The notes beneath the pieces were generated by a model. It was not told the origin of the DNA and did not search any database. It saw only the letters and a list, made by a program, of their open reading frames with translations. A stretch of DNA of 64,000 nt from Selaginella moellendorffii (taxonomy: Eukaryota; Streptophyta; Lycopodiopsida; Selaginellales; Selaginellaceae), in assembly GCF_000143415.4 (NCBI RefSeq), contig NW_003314281.1:1620983-1684982 (forward strand), given 5' to 3'. The first letter of the stretch is position 1; the number at the start of each line of letters is the position of its first letter. Of this stretch, positions 11,111 to 22,583 are shown piece after piece. The position numbers were made by a program, and so were the translations under genes.

Positions 11111-13330
11111 TGTGAAATTCTTTTCATAAAGTACATTATTGAGTTAATGAAGGAGTATATTGTAAAAACAAAAGGTCGAAAGTACATAATTGCCATTCAA
11201 GATTATTATACACATGTCTAAACTTTACGAAGGAGGAACATGGGAAGGCATATGCTTTTTGCAAGCATATGTACTAGATATCCATTAACATCTTGCACCA
11301 GGATCCTAAAGTGGATGTTTATATACATTAACCAACCCTTATTATTATTGAGTTGAAGAAGACTCTTGGAGATTATGTTCATTCTTCATCGATAATATAA
11401 GCTTTTGTATTTTATATAATTAGTTTTCGTTTTATATATATATACACAAGTTTTCTCTTTGCAATATACCCATAATATTCATGTGTCTCATAGTTGCTAG
11501 AGAATCTTAATTCAATCTTGATAATTTTAAAAAGCACAAATTTAAATCCTATCTTATTTAAAATTCTAAAGAACCTACCTATTTTAGCTTGTAGTAAATA
11601 ATTAAATTCTTGGATAAGAAATCTCTACCAAAATATTTTTATTTATATAAAATGCAAAAAGATGTTAGGTTGAATGTTAATTTTTTAAACTTTGTAATGT
11701 TTGTATTGAACTACATTTGAAATTTGAGCTCAACTCATGAGCTCAAGAGTGATCTGTACTCGGTAGAAGTAACTACCATAAATGAAGGAGGCCATTAGAT
11801 TTTTGCAGACCTAACCAGAAAAGTTGGTCCAAATGTTCAAAAGCTAATTTGGAGATAGTGCAATCTAAATAGCACTGTAAGCTCAAAAACATTATCCAAC
11901 CCAATCTAATTAAAAACAGACATGGTGGTATATATTAGATATAGAGTTGTGCTCCAATATTGTGATGGCATAGTATATGGCCTCTAACCAAGGTGGCTCA
12001 CAATCATACATATCCCTCTTATTAAAACAGTGAAAAGAAAGAAAGAGGGACCACCTCCTACCACCCACCTTCCTTATGGAGCCACCACAGTAGCACTAGA
12101 ATCAACCTACACTGTAGTGTTGCCACAATAGAGTGGAAGACACAAATAGGGTTATTCTAAAGGCAAGAAAAAAATATAACAATGAATACCTGAGTGAGTT
12201 CCCAAGGAATAATCACAAACATTCTATTGAGTGCTTGGCTTGAAAGACGGGAGCATCCCTGAAGTGGAGCAAGTTCCTCAAATATCCTAATAGTAAGAGG
12301 CAACTAACATGATTTAAACATTTCTTTGGACTTGGAGGGAGGCTATAAGCCTGGTTAATATGGCAATATTTTATAGTGCCTTGTGTTTAGAACCATCAAC
12401 AACATGAAAAATGCTATATACATAGAGTAATCTGAAATAATTCATATTATTGTTACAATCCTTGCAGAAGCCAAAGTCCTCAAAGTTTCTTGTTCAACCT
12501 CTTGCAAATGCAGCAAGAATAGTTCATTGACACCTCTCATGGATTGGTAGGGATGAAATAGCTAGTATAAAGATAAAAACAACACAAAAATGTATAGCAA
12601 AAGTATACCCTATAAACCAGTTATAACACAAAGTTGCTATTGCGTATAAATGATTTGCCAAGTCTTGCTATGCCTTGTGGTTAGATGCCAATACCCAAGC
12701 ACACACACCAAAGCAACTACTAAAGAGTTATGTAGGAATAAAAAGTTTGTCATCTTATTCATTTTCCAATAGATTGGCTAGTAATCTCACCATATCTGCC
12801 CATAGTGAGGGAAGAAAGAAAATAATCTATTAAACAACATAAAATCAAAAATATATTTAGTCTTCTTTTGTTTCCATATCCAAACAAGCAGGAATGGATA
12901 TAATAGAATGCTCCTTCACCATAGGCTTGTGTTGCATGTAATGTTATGCTATTTGTACAAGTAAATAGAATTGACTTTGGTTCATATGATCATCCATATC
13001 ATCAAGATCAAGCATGTGCACTGAAACACCTCATGTGTACAAGTATGAATCTAATGACAAAGAAACATCTAAGAATAAATATTATAAATTACTTCAAACA
13101 CTAATGTGAAACACAAATCCCTAAGGCCTAAAGTGGGCCGAAAATGTGCCATATGGTAGTAATCAAAATGGAAGTCCAACTAGCATAACACGTTTGGACC
13201 AAAAGTTTCAATTTAGAAAGTCAAGAGCAGGAGTGGAACTCCAAACAAAGTGTTCAAGGAATGAGCATGAAGCGATTGATGAATGAGCGTCTAGAAAAAT
13301 ACATAAAAAGGACTAACACATGGCAAATGT
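11111..13330. other. AT-rich stretch, no gene seen
   Basis: Long AT-rich region with no open frame above 60 codons, no LTR termini and no tRNA-like structure that I can see. A somewhat C-rich patch occurs at 12040-12130. Probably decayed transposon DNA. Confidence 0.5.
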
Positions 13331-13334
13331 CATG

Positions 13335-13660
13335 ACATATGGAAGTGTCAAAATGGAGTCTGAGATAGAGTCGGATATAGAGTCCAAGATGGAGTCTATG
13401 ATGAACTCAAAATGGAGTTCAAGATGGAGTCCAAAATAGAGTCCAATAAGGACTCTAAGATGGACCCAAGATAGAGTTCGAGATGGACCAAAGATGGAAT
13501 TTAAGATGAATTTGAGATGGATTGAGACCAAGACCAAGATTGAGACTAAAGTTGACTCTAAGTCTAAGACCAAGACTGAGGCTAAGTCCGAGTCTGAGTC
13601 TAAGTGTAAGTCCGAGTTTGAGTCTAAGTCCGAGTCCGAGTCTGAGTTCGAGGATGAAAG
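13335..13660 (+). repeat. Purine-rich minisatellite array 1
   Basis: Degenerate units of 6-15 bases built on GAGTC, GAGTCCAAGATG and AAGTCCGAGTCT. The left half favours longer units (GAGTCCAAGATGGA) and the right half hexamer-like GAGTCT/AAGTCC. Both strands stay open: plus gives alternating Glu/Lys with Ser/Thr, minus gives Asp-Ser runs. A second array lies at 14060-14225. Both lie upstream of the primer-binding site at 14648, so they may belong to the LTR of that element. Confidence 0.8.
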
Positions 13661-14059
13661 CATAAAGCGATTGTCTCCCAAACCCTTAGGGGTTTGGTGA
13701 GCTCCAAAAGTATAATAGGGGAGGACTCTAGTGGAGCCAATTTGGCTAGGAAAGGCCAATGTGACCAAGGAAGGCTATACCCATGTGTTGGATGATGATA
13801 TAATTATTGAGGAGTCCAAGGCTAGAGTGAATATGAACAAACAAACAGGGTAGCTTAGTGAAGTGTTCAAGAGCCAGCTCTAGCTCCCTCAGGAGATCGA
13901 ATGGTTAATGCTCCCAATCCAAGTGTTGGTGGCACTACCTACTTGGATACTTAGTATGGCTCATTAGAACATCACTCTAGCCATATGGCTAAGTGTAAGG
14001 AACTAATTCCCTGAGGTGTTGTAGGCTAAAGGATCCTTGAAAGCATGACCGAAATGATA

Positions 14060-14225
14060 AAGAGTTCATTGTATGAGACTGAGTATGAGATCGAGTCCAA
14101 GACTGATTCTGAGACCAAGTTCGAGACCAAGTCTGAGATCGAGTCCGAGGCTGACTTCAAGACTGAGTTCGAGACCGAGTCCGAGACTGAGTTAGAGACC
14201 AAGTCTAAGATTCGAGATTTGAGAT
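14060..14225 (+). repeat. Purine-rich minisatellite array 2
   Basis: Same hexamer logic as array 1 (GAGTCC, GAGACC, AAGTCT, GAGATC). The arrays are about 400 bp apart with ordinary sequence between. Plus-strand reading gives an E/K plus S/T peptide, which I take as a by-product of the repeat rather than a protein. Confidence 0.8.
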
Positions 14226-14643
14226 TGGGTCTGAGACCGAGAGAGAGAGGCCATGGTGTTTCCCCCTGGTGCCTCGAAGCAAGTGTTACACCCAAGGCTT
14301 GGGATTTAGAGGGTCTTGATCAAGTCTTGATTAAGTCTTGTTGTACCAAGGGATGTTAAAAACTTGGAGGTTTAGTGTGCTTGGCTGCTTGTGCCTGTAG
14401 GGAGTGTAGCCAAACCTTAAGTCCAATCCCGAAGAAGGGGATTGGGAGAGATTTGGAAATCTGTGGATGGATGGTTAACGCTCCATCGCTCGTGGAGTGA
14501 GTAGCTGAAATCAAGTAGGACCAAGTAGGAGCTGATATAATAGGCAAGAACCTTGGCAAGGTAATTTAACTAAGGCCAAGGTAGTGTTGGTCGAATAGAT
14601 GAGGTAAATTGGCAAATTAGAAAAGAAAAGTTTATGCCTTACA

Positions 14644-16843
14644 ATTTGGTATCGGAGCCTTTTCCTCAGTTTTACCAAAGAATAAAGGCAGATTGCTGGG
14701 AGATGGCAAATGTAAGGCATAAAAGAACTAAGGCAGGATGGAATCTCCTTTAGAGCTGGAGCCTTTAGTCGAACAAGAAGCTATGGATAAAGAATCCTTG
14801 TATAAGGAGGACTCTAATGTAGAAACTTCCAAATAGGAGTCTAGTGGTGAGGTTCGATCATCCAAGATTTTAGAAGGAAAATTGGCAACAGACTAATGCT
14901 CTACTGGAGACTCTCATACACAAGCTAAGAAGCAGAAGAAAATGCAAAAGACTACAGATGCTAGCAACACAGAAAACATGGAACCTTTGGCAGGGACTGA
15001 GGTGGAACTGAACAAGGTCAAAAAAACCGAAGTGGAATCAGTCCTTCAAGCAATTCCCAAGTACAAACCAAAGCCCCTATTGGTCTTCAAGGAAGTGAAT
15101 GACTATAAGGTGGTGGAGGATTGGTTTTACGATATGGAGGATTACTTTCGAGTGTTGCGGTTATCGAGTTTGGAGAAGGTCCTATGTGCAAAACCATACT
15201 TAACAGATAATGCTAAGTCTTTGGTGGAGAACAATAGAGGCAAATGAAGGACCGGTAGCCACTTGGGAAATGATGAAGGCGAGGATCTATATAACTTACA
15301 TTCCTCCGAATGCTACTCTGCATCTAAAAAATAAGTTGAGTAGGCTGAAGTAGACCAAAACCATTCAAAAGTATGTGAATGTGTTTATGGCAAAGAGGGT
15401 ATTTGTCACAAACATGGGTGATATGGATGCGTTCTATGCCTTCATATCAAGCTTGCAAACCTGGGATCGAAGCAAGGTGATGTGGAACCTAACCAACTAC
15501 AAAGAAGCATTGGATGTAGTTATTAAGGTGCATTTCAATGATAACTTATGAAAGGGGAACACAACAGGGTTGGAGTCCATGTTTAGCAAAGGAGCCAAAC
15601 CAAGGGGATATATGGCAAAGAGAAATTTATGAGTCCTTAGGGTTTTGGAAAGGCAGATTCGGAGGCTAGCAAGAAAATACATGGGAGAGTCAAGCAAAAA
15701 AGGACAAACCCACAGATAAAAAGGTCAAATCAACTAGTACCATGGGAAACAATATATACTTCAACTGCAGTGAAGTAAGACACTTTTTGAGAGAATGTCC
15801 ATACCCAAAGAAAGCTAGAATCAATATAGCCATAAAGTCGGGTGAAAACCAAACTGAGGTATGTGATCCAATCCCTAGCTCAAAGTTATTTATTACATGA
15901 GTAATTTTGGTAGAGAATCGTTCGCAACATTTACTTGCCCTCTAAGGGAAGCTCAAAAATAACTTTGTTAAGATAACACAGGTGCTTTAGATAATTTTAT
16001 GGCTACAAACATAGTATAGCAAGCCGGACTAATAGTGTAGCAACTGGGTGAACCAAGGACTATAGAGTTTGTTCAAGGTAACTAAAACACTGATAAGGTA
16101 CTTCAACAAGCAAAAGTTGAAATAAGGACATGGAAAGTAGACATGGATTTCACCATGTTGGATATGGCGGGATTTGACATGATTTTCAGGATGGATTGGT
16201 TCAATCGGTTTATGGTAGCCCTGCATGGACAAGATAGGAACCTTGTGCTATTGGCAATGCCAAAGGAAAACGATTTAGGGTGGAGGCCTAAGATCTAAAA
16301 GTAGGGTAATGTAAGGCCAAAGACTCCTGCTTGAACCTGGTGTCCACAAGATGACAATTCACTAAAGGAACCAAAGTAGCATTTTTGTGTTTACTGTCGA
16401 TGAGGAGTAACAAAAAGACAAGAACAAAAGAAGTACCTTTAGTGATTTAATGGGTGTTAAATTAATTTCAAGATACCATGCCAAAGGAGTTACCGGCGGG
16501 GTTAACCCCCGAACAACTAGCAGAATATAAGATCGAGCTAGTCAAAGGTGCTAAGGCAGTGGTTCATCCCCCCTATTGTTTGAATGAAAAAGAACTCAAG
16601 AAGCTCAAACGCCAACTAGAAGAGTTAATGGATAAAAGGTATGTTAGGTTAAGCAGGTCACTGTATGGAGTGCTAGTGTTATTTGTGAAAAAGAAAGATG
16701 GATTTATACGCATGTGCATAGACTATTGGTTGCTCAATAAATATACAAAGAAGAACAAGCATAATTTTGGATGGAGAGGGATTTGGTGGGAACAAAAGAA
16801 GGAACATTGGGAAGGGTGTTCCTTATGTCTCCAAGCATCTTAA
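14644..16843 (+). mobile_element. Ty3/gypsy retrotransposon remnant (PBS, gag, protease and RT fragments)
   Basis: A tRNA-iMet-type primer-binding site (TGGTATCGGAGCC) starts at 14648, right after a presumed LTR end (CTTACA, to 14643). A gag-like start at 14738 (MESPLELEPL) stops after about 32 codons. A gag-core-like frame follows at 14942-15247. A CCHC-like zinc knuckle with a damaged first cysteine lies near 15760-15800 (NCSEVRHFLRECP). A protease-region motif (MLDMAGFDMIF...DWFNRF) lies at 16150-16215. The start of reverse transcriptase is at 16478-16750, with [18 protein letters not shown] and RMCIDY...LNK as in Ty3/gypsy RT. The element breaks off inside RT; catalytic RT motifs, RNase H and integrase are missing. 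Confidence 0.8.
14648..14660 (+). other. Primer-binding site, tRNA-iMet type
   Basis: TGGTATCGGAGCC, four bases after the presumed LTR end CTTACA. It sets the orientation of the gypsy remnant to plus. Confidence 0.75.
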
Positions 16844-19560
16844 GGTTGCTAAGGTGTGGTAAAAGGGTGACCACTCATGGACGGACGTGAGTCTAGGACT
16901 AAGTCTTAGTCTTTGAAAGATGGGACTATAATATATGTAGTCTTGGACTACCAATGTGACAAGGGTGAATAGGTATAGCTTTAGTGTAATGGGTTGATAT
17001 GTTGGTAATACCTTTAGGTATCAGTCATAGGGTCAAACATGTAAAGCATTTAGACCAAATCTAAAGGCTAAGCGACATAAATGCTATTTATAGGGTTAGC
17101 ATGTCTCTCTAAGTCAGAAATAAGAATTATGGAGTTTGTGAGTGAGACTCCTCTAAGTGGTCAAAGGTGTAGTTAATTAGTTAAAGTAGAATGGAAAAAT
17201 TAATTGCTTACAACTAACATCACCTATTGCAAAATCTCCCAAGAATATCCTTAAAGGCACATTTCTTCTCGAGTGCAAAAATAGCTCGGCCTATCTCTTT
17301 CACTGTATACAGACAAAATACCTCTAGCAAGATTTGCATGGCTGTGATTGAATGGTGTCAATAGCCAAGGAACACTAAGTGAAAAACCTCTAAGTTATAG
17401 AGCTATCAACTATCCTGTCCTGGTAAAGAAAGAGTAGCACACTCATTAGTTGTTCCTAATGTGGTATAGAGAATAGTAGTTCTAGGAATGAACCTAGAAA
17501 ATCAGATCCACTAATCAAGCATATAAAGCTTGTAACTAATAGCATTTAGAAGTTATATGTAATTCCTAATGAAAATAGCAACTTCCTCAACATTAGCCAT
17601 TTGTAAGTTCTTGAATTTGAACTTCCTAAGAAGTCACCCAACTTAGTATTTTCAAACCCAAGAATGTTTAACCCCAAATATCCCAAAACCCTTAACCAAT
17701 TGGAAAAGGAAGTGCATTTTTGTTCATGGGCCCTTTCCCTTTATATTTTAATCCTTATGGATCATTTCTCAAGTCATTCCCTTTAATTAATTACAATCCA
17801 CCATGCTCCACCAAGCAATATTCAAAGCTAGCAAGTTTGTAGCAAAAACATCATCCACCATGCTTTGGGATTTCCTAATAAATGGTGGTAGATGATTGTT
17901 ATTGCAATCTTCTACATGGATGTTGACCAATAGTGATCAAAAGGACATACACTATATTTAAAATTGGCTAGGCAAAATAAAGGTAGTTACTAAAATAGAC
18001 AATTAACTTCATAATTAACTATATTACTTATATAGAAATCTACATTTTGAATATCTTAAGTGAAACCAAAGGAAACCACTCCAATGCTTATGACAACAAC
18101 ATTTCACAAACTCCAACATGGTGAGAAGGTTTGAGATTAAGATTTCATCATATGTTGCATAACACCAAATGTTGGCATAGTTGTAAACCTGTTTTCAGAC
18201 ACAAAGAACTCCCACCAGGCATGTCAGAATAACAAAAGATAAGTGATGGTAATGGAGGAGGAGGACATAGTTGCCTACATAAAAAAATCAAGTTCAAGAT
18301 ATGTCACTATCGACAGTAGGAGGAAAATGAAAACAACCTGAAATGAGTCATGGAATTGACAATGAAGAAAGAATTGTAGACTTGTTAGAGGACTCTAAGT
18401 AGATAAGGTTCACAATTATTATGTAGTATCGATTATAGTAATATATAACAGTTTGTGTATTAATATTAAATTTAACTTAACTAAAGTAGTTTAATCCAAT
18501 TCAACTATCAGTACCAAAATAAAAAGAAAGAACTGACAAAGTTACTTAAAAAAAAAAACTACATATCTAAGAACTGCTAGTGAAAAAAAAATGATAAATA
18601 GGACGAACATAAAATTTAATAATTAACTTTACAGTATAGATAAAAGAACTATTTGGCCCCCAATAGAAGCTTACAGATGTTGTTAACACATATCCAATCG
18701 CACACTTGCTATTTGAAAGGAAATTCTAGATTATAGAGGAAACAAAAACACACACTTAGTACATTAGATTATTCAGATTTCACTCACTTCCACTATCATC
18801 AAATACTTTAGGACTTTACTCCATGCCATTTTTCTTGGGATGAAAAGCATATAGTAGTGCCACAACCTCTTCACCTTCAAAATCAGATGAAATGTCAATG
18901 ATAGGCAGTGGACTGTTGGCATTTATATGCCATATTTCTTCAATGGATGGTTTAAACTCCAAATTCATTTGTGCACTAGGCTAATGAAGTTGGCAATCCA
19001 CAGCATAATTGGGTGAATCTAGGCACTAAAATGCCTCACCTACCTTAGGAGGATTTGACTCCACATTTTGATGCTCATTACCATCCATTTGTGAAGAGAC
19101 TTTTGATGAAGTGTTGGTTCTTGATTTGGAAGAAATAGATCCCTAGGTGAAAACATTAGAAGCTTTTATAAATGGAGCAAAAGGCTATTCAACACTAGGA
19201 GGAGAAAAAGTCCAACCAGACATTGCCAAAGAAATTACACAAGACTTTTGATCTATACACTATAGTGGCCACTAACAATTAAGCCCTCTTTATGTACTAA
19301 GGTGTATATAAATAAATGAAGTTTCAAACCCATCAATGGATAGTTAAACAACTAAACATAAAATAGTTACAAGACAAGTAGATCTACAAAAATAAGACAA
19401 TTAGATCTATAAAAATAAGACAAGTAAACTATACTTTTAGCCTGGAGACTCACATGTGTGCAATAAAGAATTGACAGGCTACATTTCAAACTACACACGG
19501 TAGTACAGGTTGACAAGGCTTCTGTATAAGCTGACTAGTGAAATTAAAATGAATATACTC
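16844..19560. other. AT-rich transposon debris, no gene seen
   Basis: Nothing codes here beyond chance frames. It contains one copy of a dispersed repeat (17615-17815) also seen three times at 59.8-62.4 kb, and poly-A runs near 18545 and 18580. The stretch ends abruptly where the LRR gene duplication unit starts (about 19600). Confidence 0.5.
17615..17815 (+). repeat. Dispersed repeat family, copy 1
   Basis: About 180-200 bp. Shared landmarks are ...CCCTTAACCAATTGG..., TTCATGGGCCCTTT, ...TATATTT..., and ...TCATTCCCTTT. Related copies are at 59820-60015 (minus), 61850-62015 (plus) and 62235-62435 (plus). Confidence 0.75.
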
Positions 19561-19638
19561 TAAATATTCACTGACGTGGCAAGTTGCACACCCCTGTTCT
19601 TTAGAAGTCAGATGCAGAAAGAACAAGAGCAACAGAAA

Positions 19639-22173
19639 ATGGAGAAAGTGGAGATCGTCTTTTGGTTGTTATTTGCTCTAGGCCTCTCACAAATGCTGGG
19701 ATCCTCCTCCAAAAACGAGGCGGATGTTCTTCTCGAGTTCAAGAAGGGTATAAACGACACAGAAGGCAATCTTCTTGACTGGAACCCGGGCAATGTTGCC
19801 AACATGTGTGCTTGGGCAGGAATCTCATGCGATTCTTCCACCAGCGTCGTCTCGATCAGGCTTACATCTCTTCTCTTACAGGGAAGTATATTGCCCTCGA
19901 TTGGCCAGCTAACACAGCTCAGAGAGCTCAACTTGTCACGGAACTACTACATGTCCGGTGAGATTCCCAGCGAGATCACAAACTGTTCTCTCCTTGAGGT
20001 GCTAGATCTCTCCTACAATCTCTTCCAGGGCCGGATTCCGGGCTTCTTGGGACGCCTTCAACGTCTACGTCATCTTTCCCTGCGGTGGAACTATTACAAC
20101 CAGGAGATTCTCTCGAGCTTGGCAAATTGCTCGTCTCTCGAAGTCATTGATCTCTCGAGAAACCAGCTTGGTGGCCGCATTCCGGAGTCCCTGGGTCAGC
20201 TTTCCAGGCTGCAAAATCTCTCTCTGGCTGACAATTCCTACATGCATGGAACACTGCCTCGAAGCTTGGGCAATTGCTCGTCTTTGGTTGGTCTCAGGCT
20301 TCGAAACAACAAGTTCACTGGAAAGATACCAGTCGATCTATTCAAGCTACCAGTGCTCTTGACCCTTGGCATTTCGATGAACGAGTTTACTGGTATTGAA
20401 TCTGGTGGCTACGCCTCAAGCAGCATTGTGGAGCTAAACTTGACCTCCAACAGTTTCAACACCTCCATGGACAGCATACTAAAAGGAATCCAGCAAATGA
20501 AGCACCTTCAAATTCTGGCTCTTGGTGGCTTCCCACAGCAATTGTCTGGTGAGATCCCTGCTAGTCTTCTTTCTTTGAAATCACTTCAAAGTTTGGACCT
20601 CCAGAATAACAGTTATAGCTCCATTCCTTTGGACTTTGCCTACGGCAACCTGGGGTATTTAGACATCAGGTTCAACAAGTTCGCTGCTCTCCCTTCTCAC
20701 GCATCGAAGTTTCTTAAAACTGTGAACGTGTTACGTCTGGCAAGAAACCAGCTCACATCAATCCCACCTGAGATCTTTGGTGGGGATGACTGCGCTCTTG
20801 AAGCGATCGACATGTCCCGCAACAACTTGTCCACAGGAATTCCTGAAACTTTGGTGGATTGCCTGTCCCTACAGAGCGTGGATCTATCCGTTAACAATCT
20901 ACAAGGTGGCCTACCGAGTGGAATGGCAAAGCTCCGGAACTTAACATCCATGACCGTCTTCAGGAACAACTTGACTGGGCCTTTGTTTCCACAGGTCGGC
21001 TCACTGGAGAAGCTGAATACTTTGGACCTTTCATGGAACAGGTTCTCAGGAGCCTTGTGGGAAGACTACTCCCCAGGTTCGTCGATGCGGCGACTTGATC
21101 TCTCTTACAACGAGCTCTCTGGCCAAGTTTCTCCAGGCATTGGCAACTTGACAAAGCTCACGAGGCTTGATCTTTCCAATAACCATCTCTCCGGTGTCAT
21201 TCCTTCGGAGCTTGGACGCTGCTCTTCTATAACGCTGCTGGACTTGTCAAGAAATGAACTGAATGGTAACCTTCCAAAGGCGATGGACAATTTCACAGAG
21301 CTTCTCATCCTCAATGTAGGAGATAATATGCTAACTGGTGAGGTGACCATGGACTTTGGAGCCACTAAACACCTAGTGGCCTTGCAACTTGGGCAGAACC
21401 AATTCAGCGGCCCTCTCCCATACAGCTTGAGCAACATCTCCTTGCAAATGCACCAGGTGCAAGTCTCAAGCCAAACTCGGCAGCATGACTTCTATCTGCA
21501 GCCACTTTGCACTGGGATCCAAGCGCTAGACCTGCGAATGAACAACTTCCAGGGCATGTTTCCAGAGATAGTTTGCAAGTGGACGTGCTTGATGGTCTTG
21601 TCACTCGCAAACAACAATATCCGGGGCACCATCCCACCATGCATCGCCAACCTCACCAATCTTCAAGTGATTGATCTCTCCAGCAACCACCTCACTGGTG
21701 CTTTGCCCGACCAGCTCGATCTCATGCAAGGTTTCAAAGCCACAAATGTGAGTGTAAAAGCATTGGGAATGATCTCCAAGTCTCCCGAGTGGTACAGCTT
21801 TGGCGGGGGCGTGTTTGGCTACGGGATCACCCTGCGAGGAGCATATGTCACCATATCAAACCTCATCGATTCCTTCACGCTCATGGACTTCTCAAACAAC
21901 GAACTCGAAGGTGAGCTGCCCCTCACACTTTCTGGGCTCGTGGGTCTCATGCAGCTCAACATCTCGAGCAACCGATTCTCTGGACGCATCCCAGTTGGAC
22001 TCTCCAGGCTTAAGGTGCTGGAATCACTTGACCTGTCGCACAACAACTTCGAGGGTGGCATTCCGCAGGAGATTGCGTTCATGCCCGAGCTGTCCAGTTT
22101 CAGCGTTGCCTACAACAATCTCAGTGGTCCTATTCCTACTGGCAACAACCTCAACACCAAAATCCAGCTTTGA
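19639..22173 (+). CDS. LRR receptor-like protein, C-terminus truncated by an inversion
   Basis: A single-exon extracellular LRR protein, 844 residues from the ATG at 19639. An in-frame upstream ATG at 19576 adds 21 residues, but the later one starts directly with the hydrophobic signal peptide (EIVFWLLFALGLSQML) and matches the start of the paralog at 8422. An LRR N-terminal cap (NEADVLLEFKKGIND, then CAWAGISC) is followed by roughly 25 plant-type repeats (LxxLxxLdLSxNxLsGxIP) with an island-like interruption before the last four. Family members continue into a C-terminal cap, one membrane helix and a short tail. Here the frame runs into a 259-bp inversion at 22160 and stops after GNNLNTKIQL. 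As assembled it would be secreted, not membrane-anchored. No kinase domain is present. A role in ligand sensing or defence is inferred from the family only. Confidence 0.8.
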   Translation: MEKVEIVFWLLFALGLSQMLGSSSKNEADVLLEFKKGINDTEGNLLDWNPGNVANMCAWAGISCDSSTSVVSIRLTSLLLQGSILPSIGQLTQLRELNLSRNYYMSGEIPSEITNCSLLEVLDLSYNLFQGRIPGFLGRLQRLRHLSLRWNYYNQEILSSLANCSSLEVIDLSRNQLGGRIPESLGQLSRLQNLSLADNSYMHGTLPRSLGNCSSLVGLRLRNNKFTGKIPVDLFKLPVLLTLGISMNEFTGIESGGYASSSIVELNLTSNSFNTSMDSILKGIQQMKHLQILALGGFPQQLSGEIPASLLSLKSLQSLDLQNNSYSSIPLDFAYGNLGYLDIRFNKFAALPSHASKFLKTVNVLRLARNQLTSIPPEIFGGDDCALEAIDMSRNNLSTGIPETLVDCLSLQSVDLSVNNLQGGLPSGMAKLRNLTSMTVFRNNLTGPLFPQVGSLEKLNTLDLSWNRFSGALWEDYSPGSSMRRLDLSYNELSGQVSPGIGNLTKLTRLDLSNNHLSGVIPSELGRCSSITLLDLSRNELNGNLPKAMDNFTELLILNVGDNMLTGEVTMDFGATKHLVALQLGQNQFSGPLPYSLSNISLQMHQVQVSSQTRQHDFYLQPLCTGIQALDLRMNNFQGMFPEIVCKWTCLMVLSLANNNIRGTIPPCIANLTNLQVIDLSSNHLTGALPDQLDLMQGFKATNVSVKALGMISKSPEWYSFGGGVFGYGITLRGAYVTISNLIDSFTLMDFSNNELEGELPLTLSGLVGLMQLNISSNRFSGRIPVGLSRLKVLESLDLSHNNFEGGIPQEIAFMPELSSFSVAYNNLSGPIPTGNNLNTKIQL

Positions 22174-22418
22174 ATGATTGCCATCTTCTTGGAACTTGTT
22201 GAACTTATTGATGATCATCTGGATTTTGCTGGTGAACACCACTACATAGAACGCCACCACAAAGGGCGGGATAGCACCACAAAGAAAGCCCAAGACGAAG
22301 GTATCAGTGTTGGTGGCATGTACTGGGATGTTGGTCGAGGAATTAGATGTCGAAGCATTGCATGCCGAGAGTGGGAATCCACACAAGAGAGTGTTGCCTG
22401 TGAAGGCATCCAGAAACC
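22160..22418 (-). other. Micro-inversion carrying the LRR protein's C-terminal cap and membrane helix
   Basis: On the minus strand this segment reads FLDAFTGNTLLCGFPLSAC, then an Asn/Ser/Thr-rich linker, a membrane helix (FVLGFLCGAIPPFVVAFYVV) and a basic tail. The same sequence lies in sense orientation in the paralog (about 10509-10759). Left flank TCAACACCA and right flank TACTGCACAGG are collinear with the paralog. Bases 22419-22485 then encode the end of the tail (AIPQQSSLATPQQLSFSS) in sense orientation. Confidence 0.92.
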
Positions 22419-22583
22419 TACTGCACAGGCAATCCCACAACAGTCGAGTCTTGCCACCCCCCAGCAACTTAGCTTCAGCAGCTAATGTAAAAACGAAAGT
22501 AAGGCACCAGCTTTTCAAAGCTGTGGTGCGATTTCAAGAGAAACAAGAGTTGATAAGAATTGTGGACGAATAAAGGTATTTGA

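Noticed and set aside
13313-14359. Ser/Glu/Lys- and Asp/Ser-rich proteins on both strands, or a CRISPR-like array
   Set aside because: By-products of a hexamer-type minisatellite; no conserved repeats with unique spacers.
22024-22518. Minus-strand gene encoding a membrane protein with a Cys/Ser/Thr-rich ectodomain
   Set aside because: It is the inverted C-terminal piece of the LRR gene; neighbouring codons are antisense LRR.
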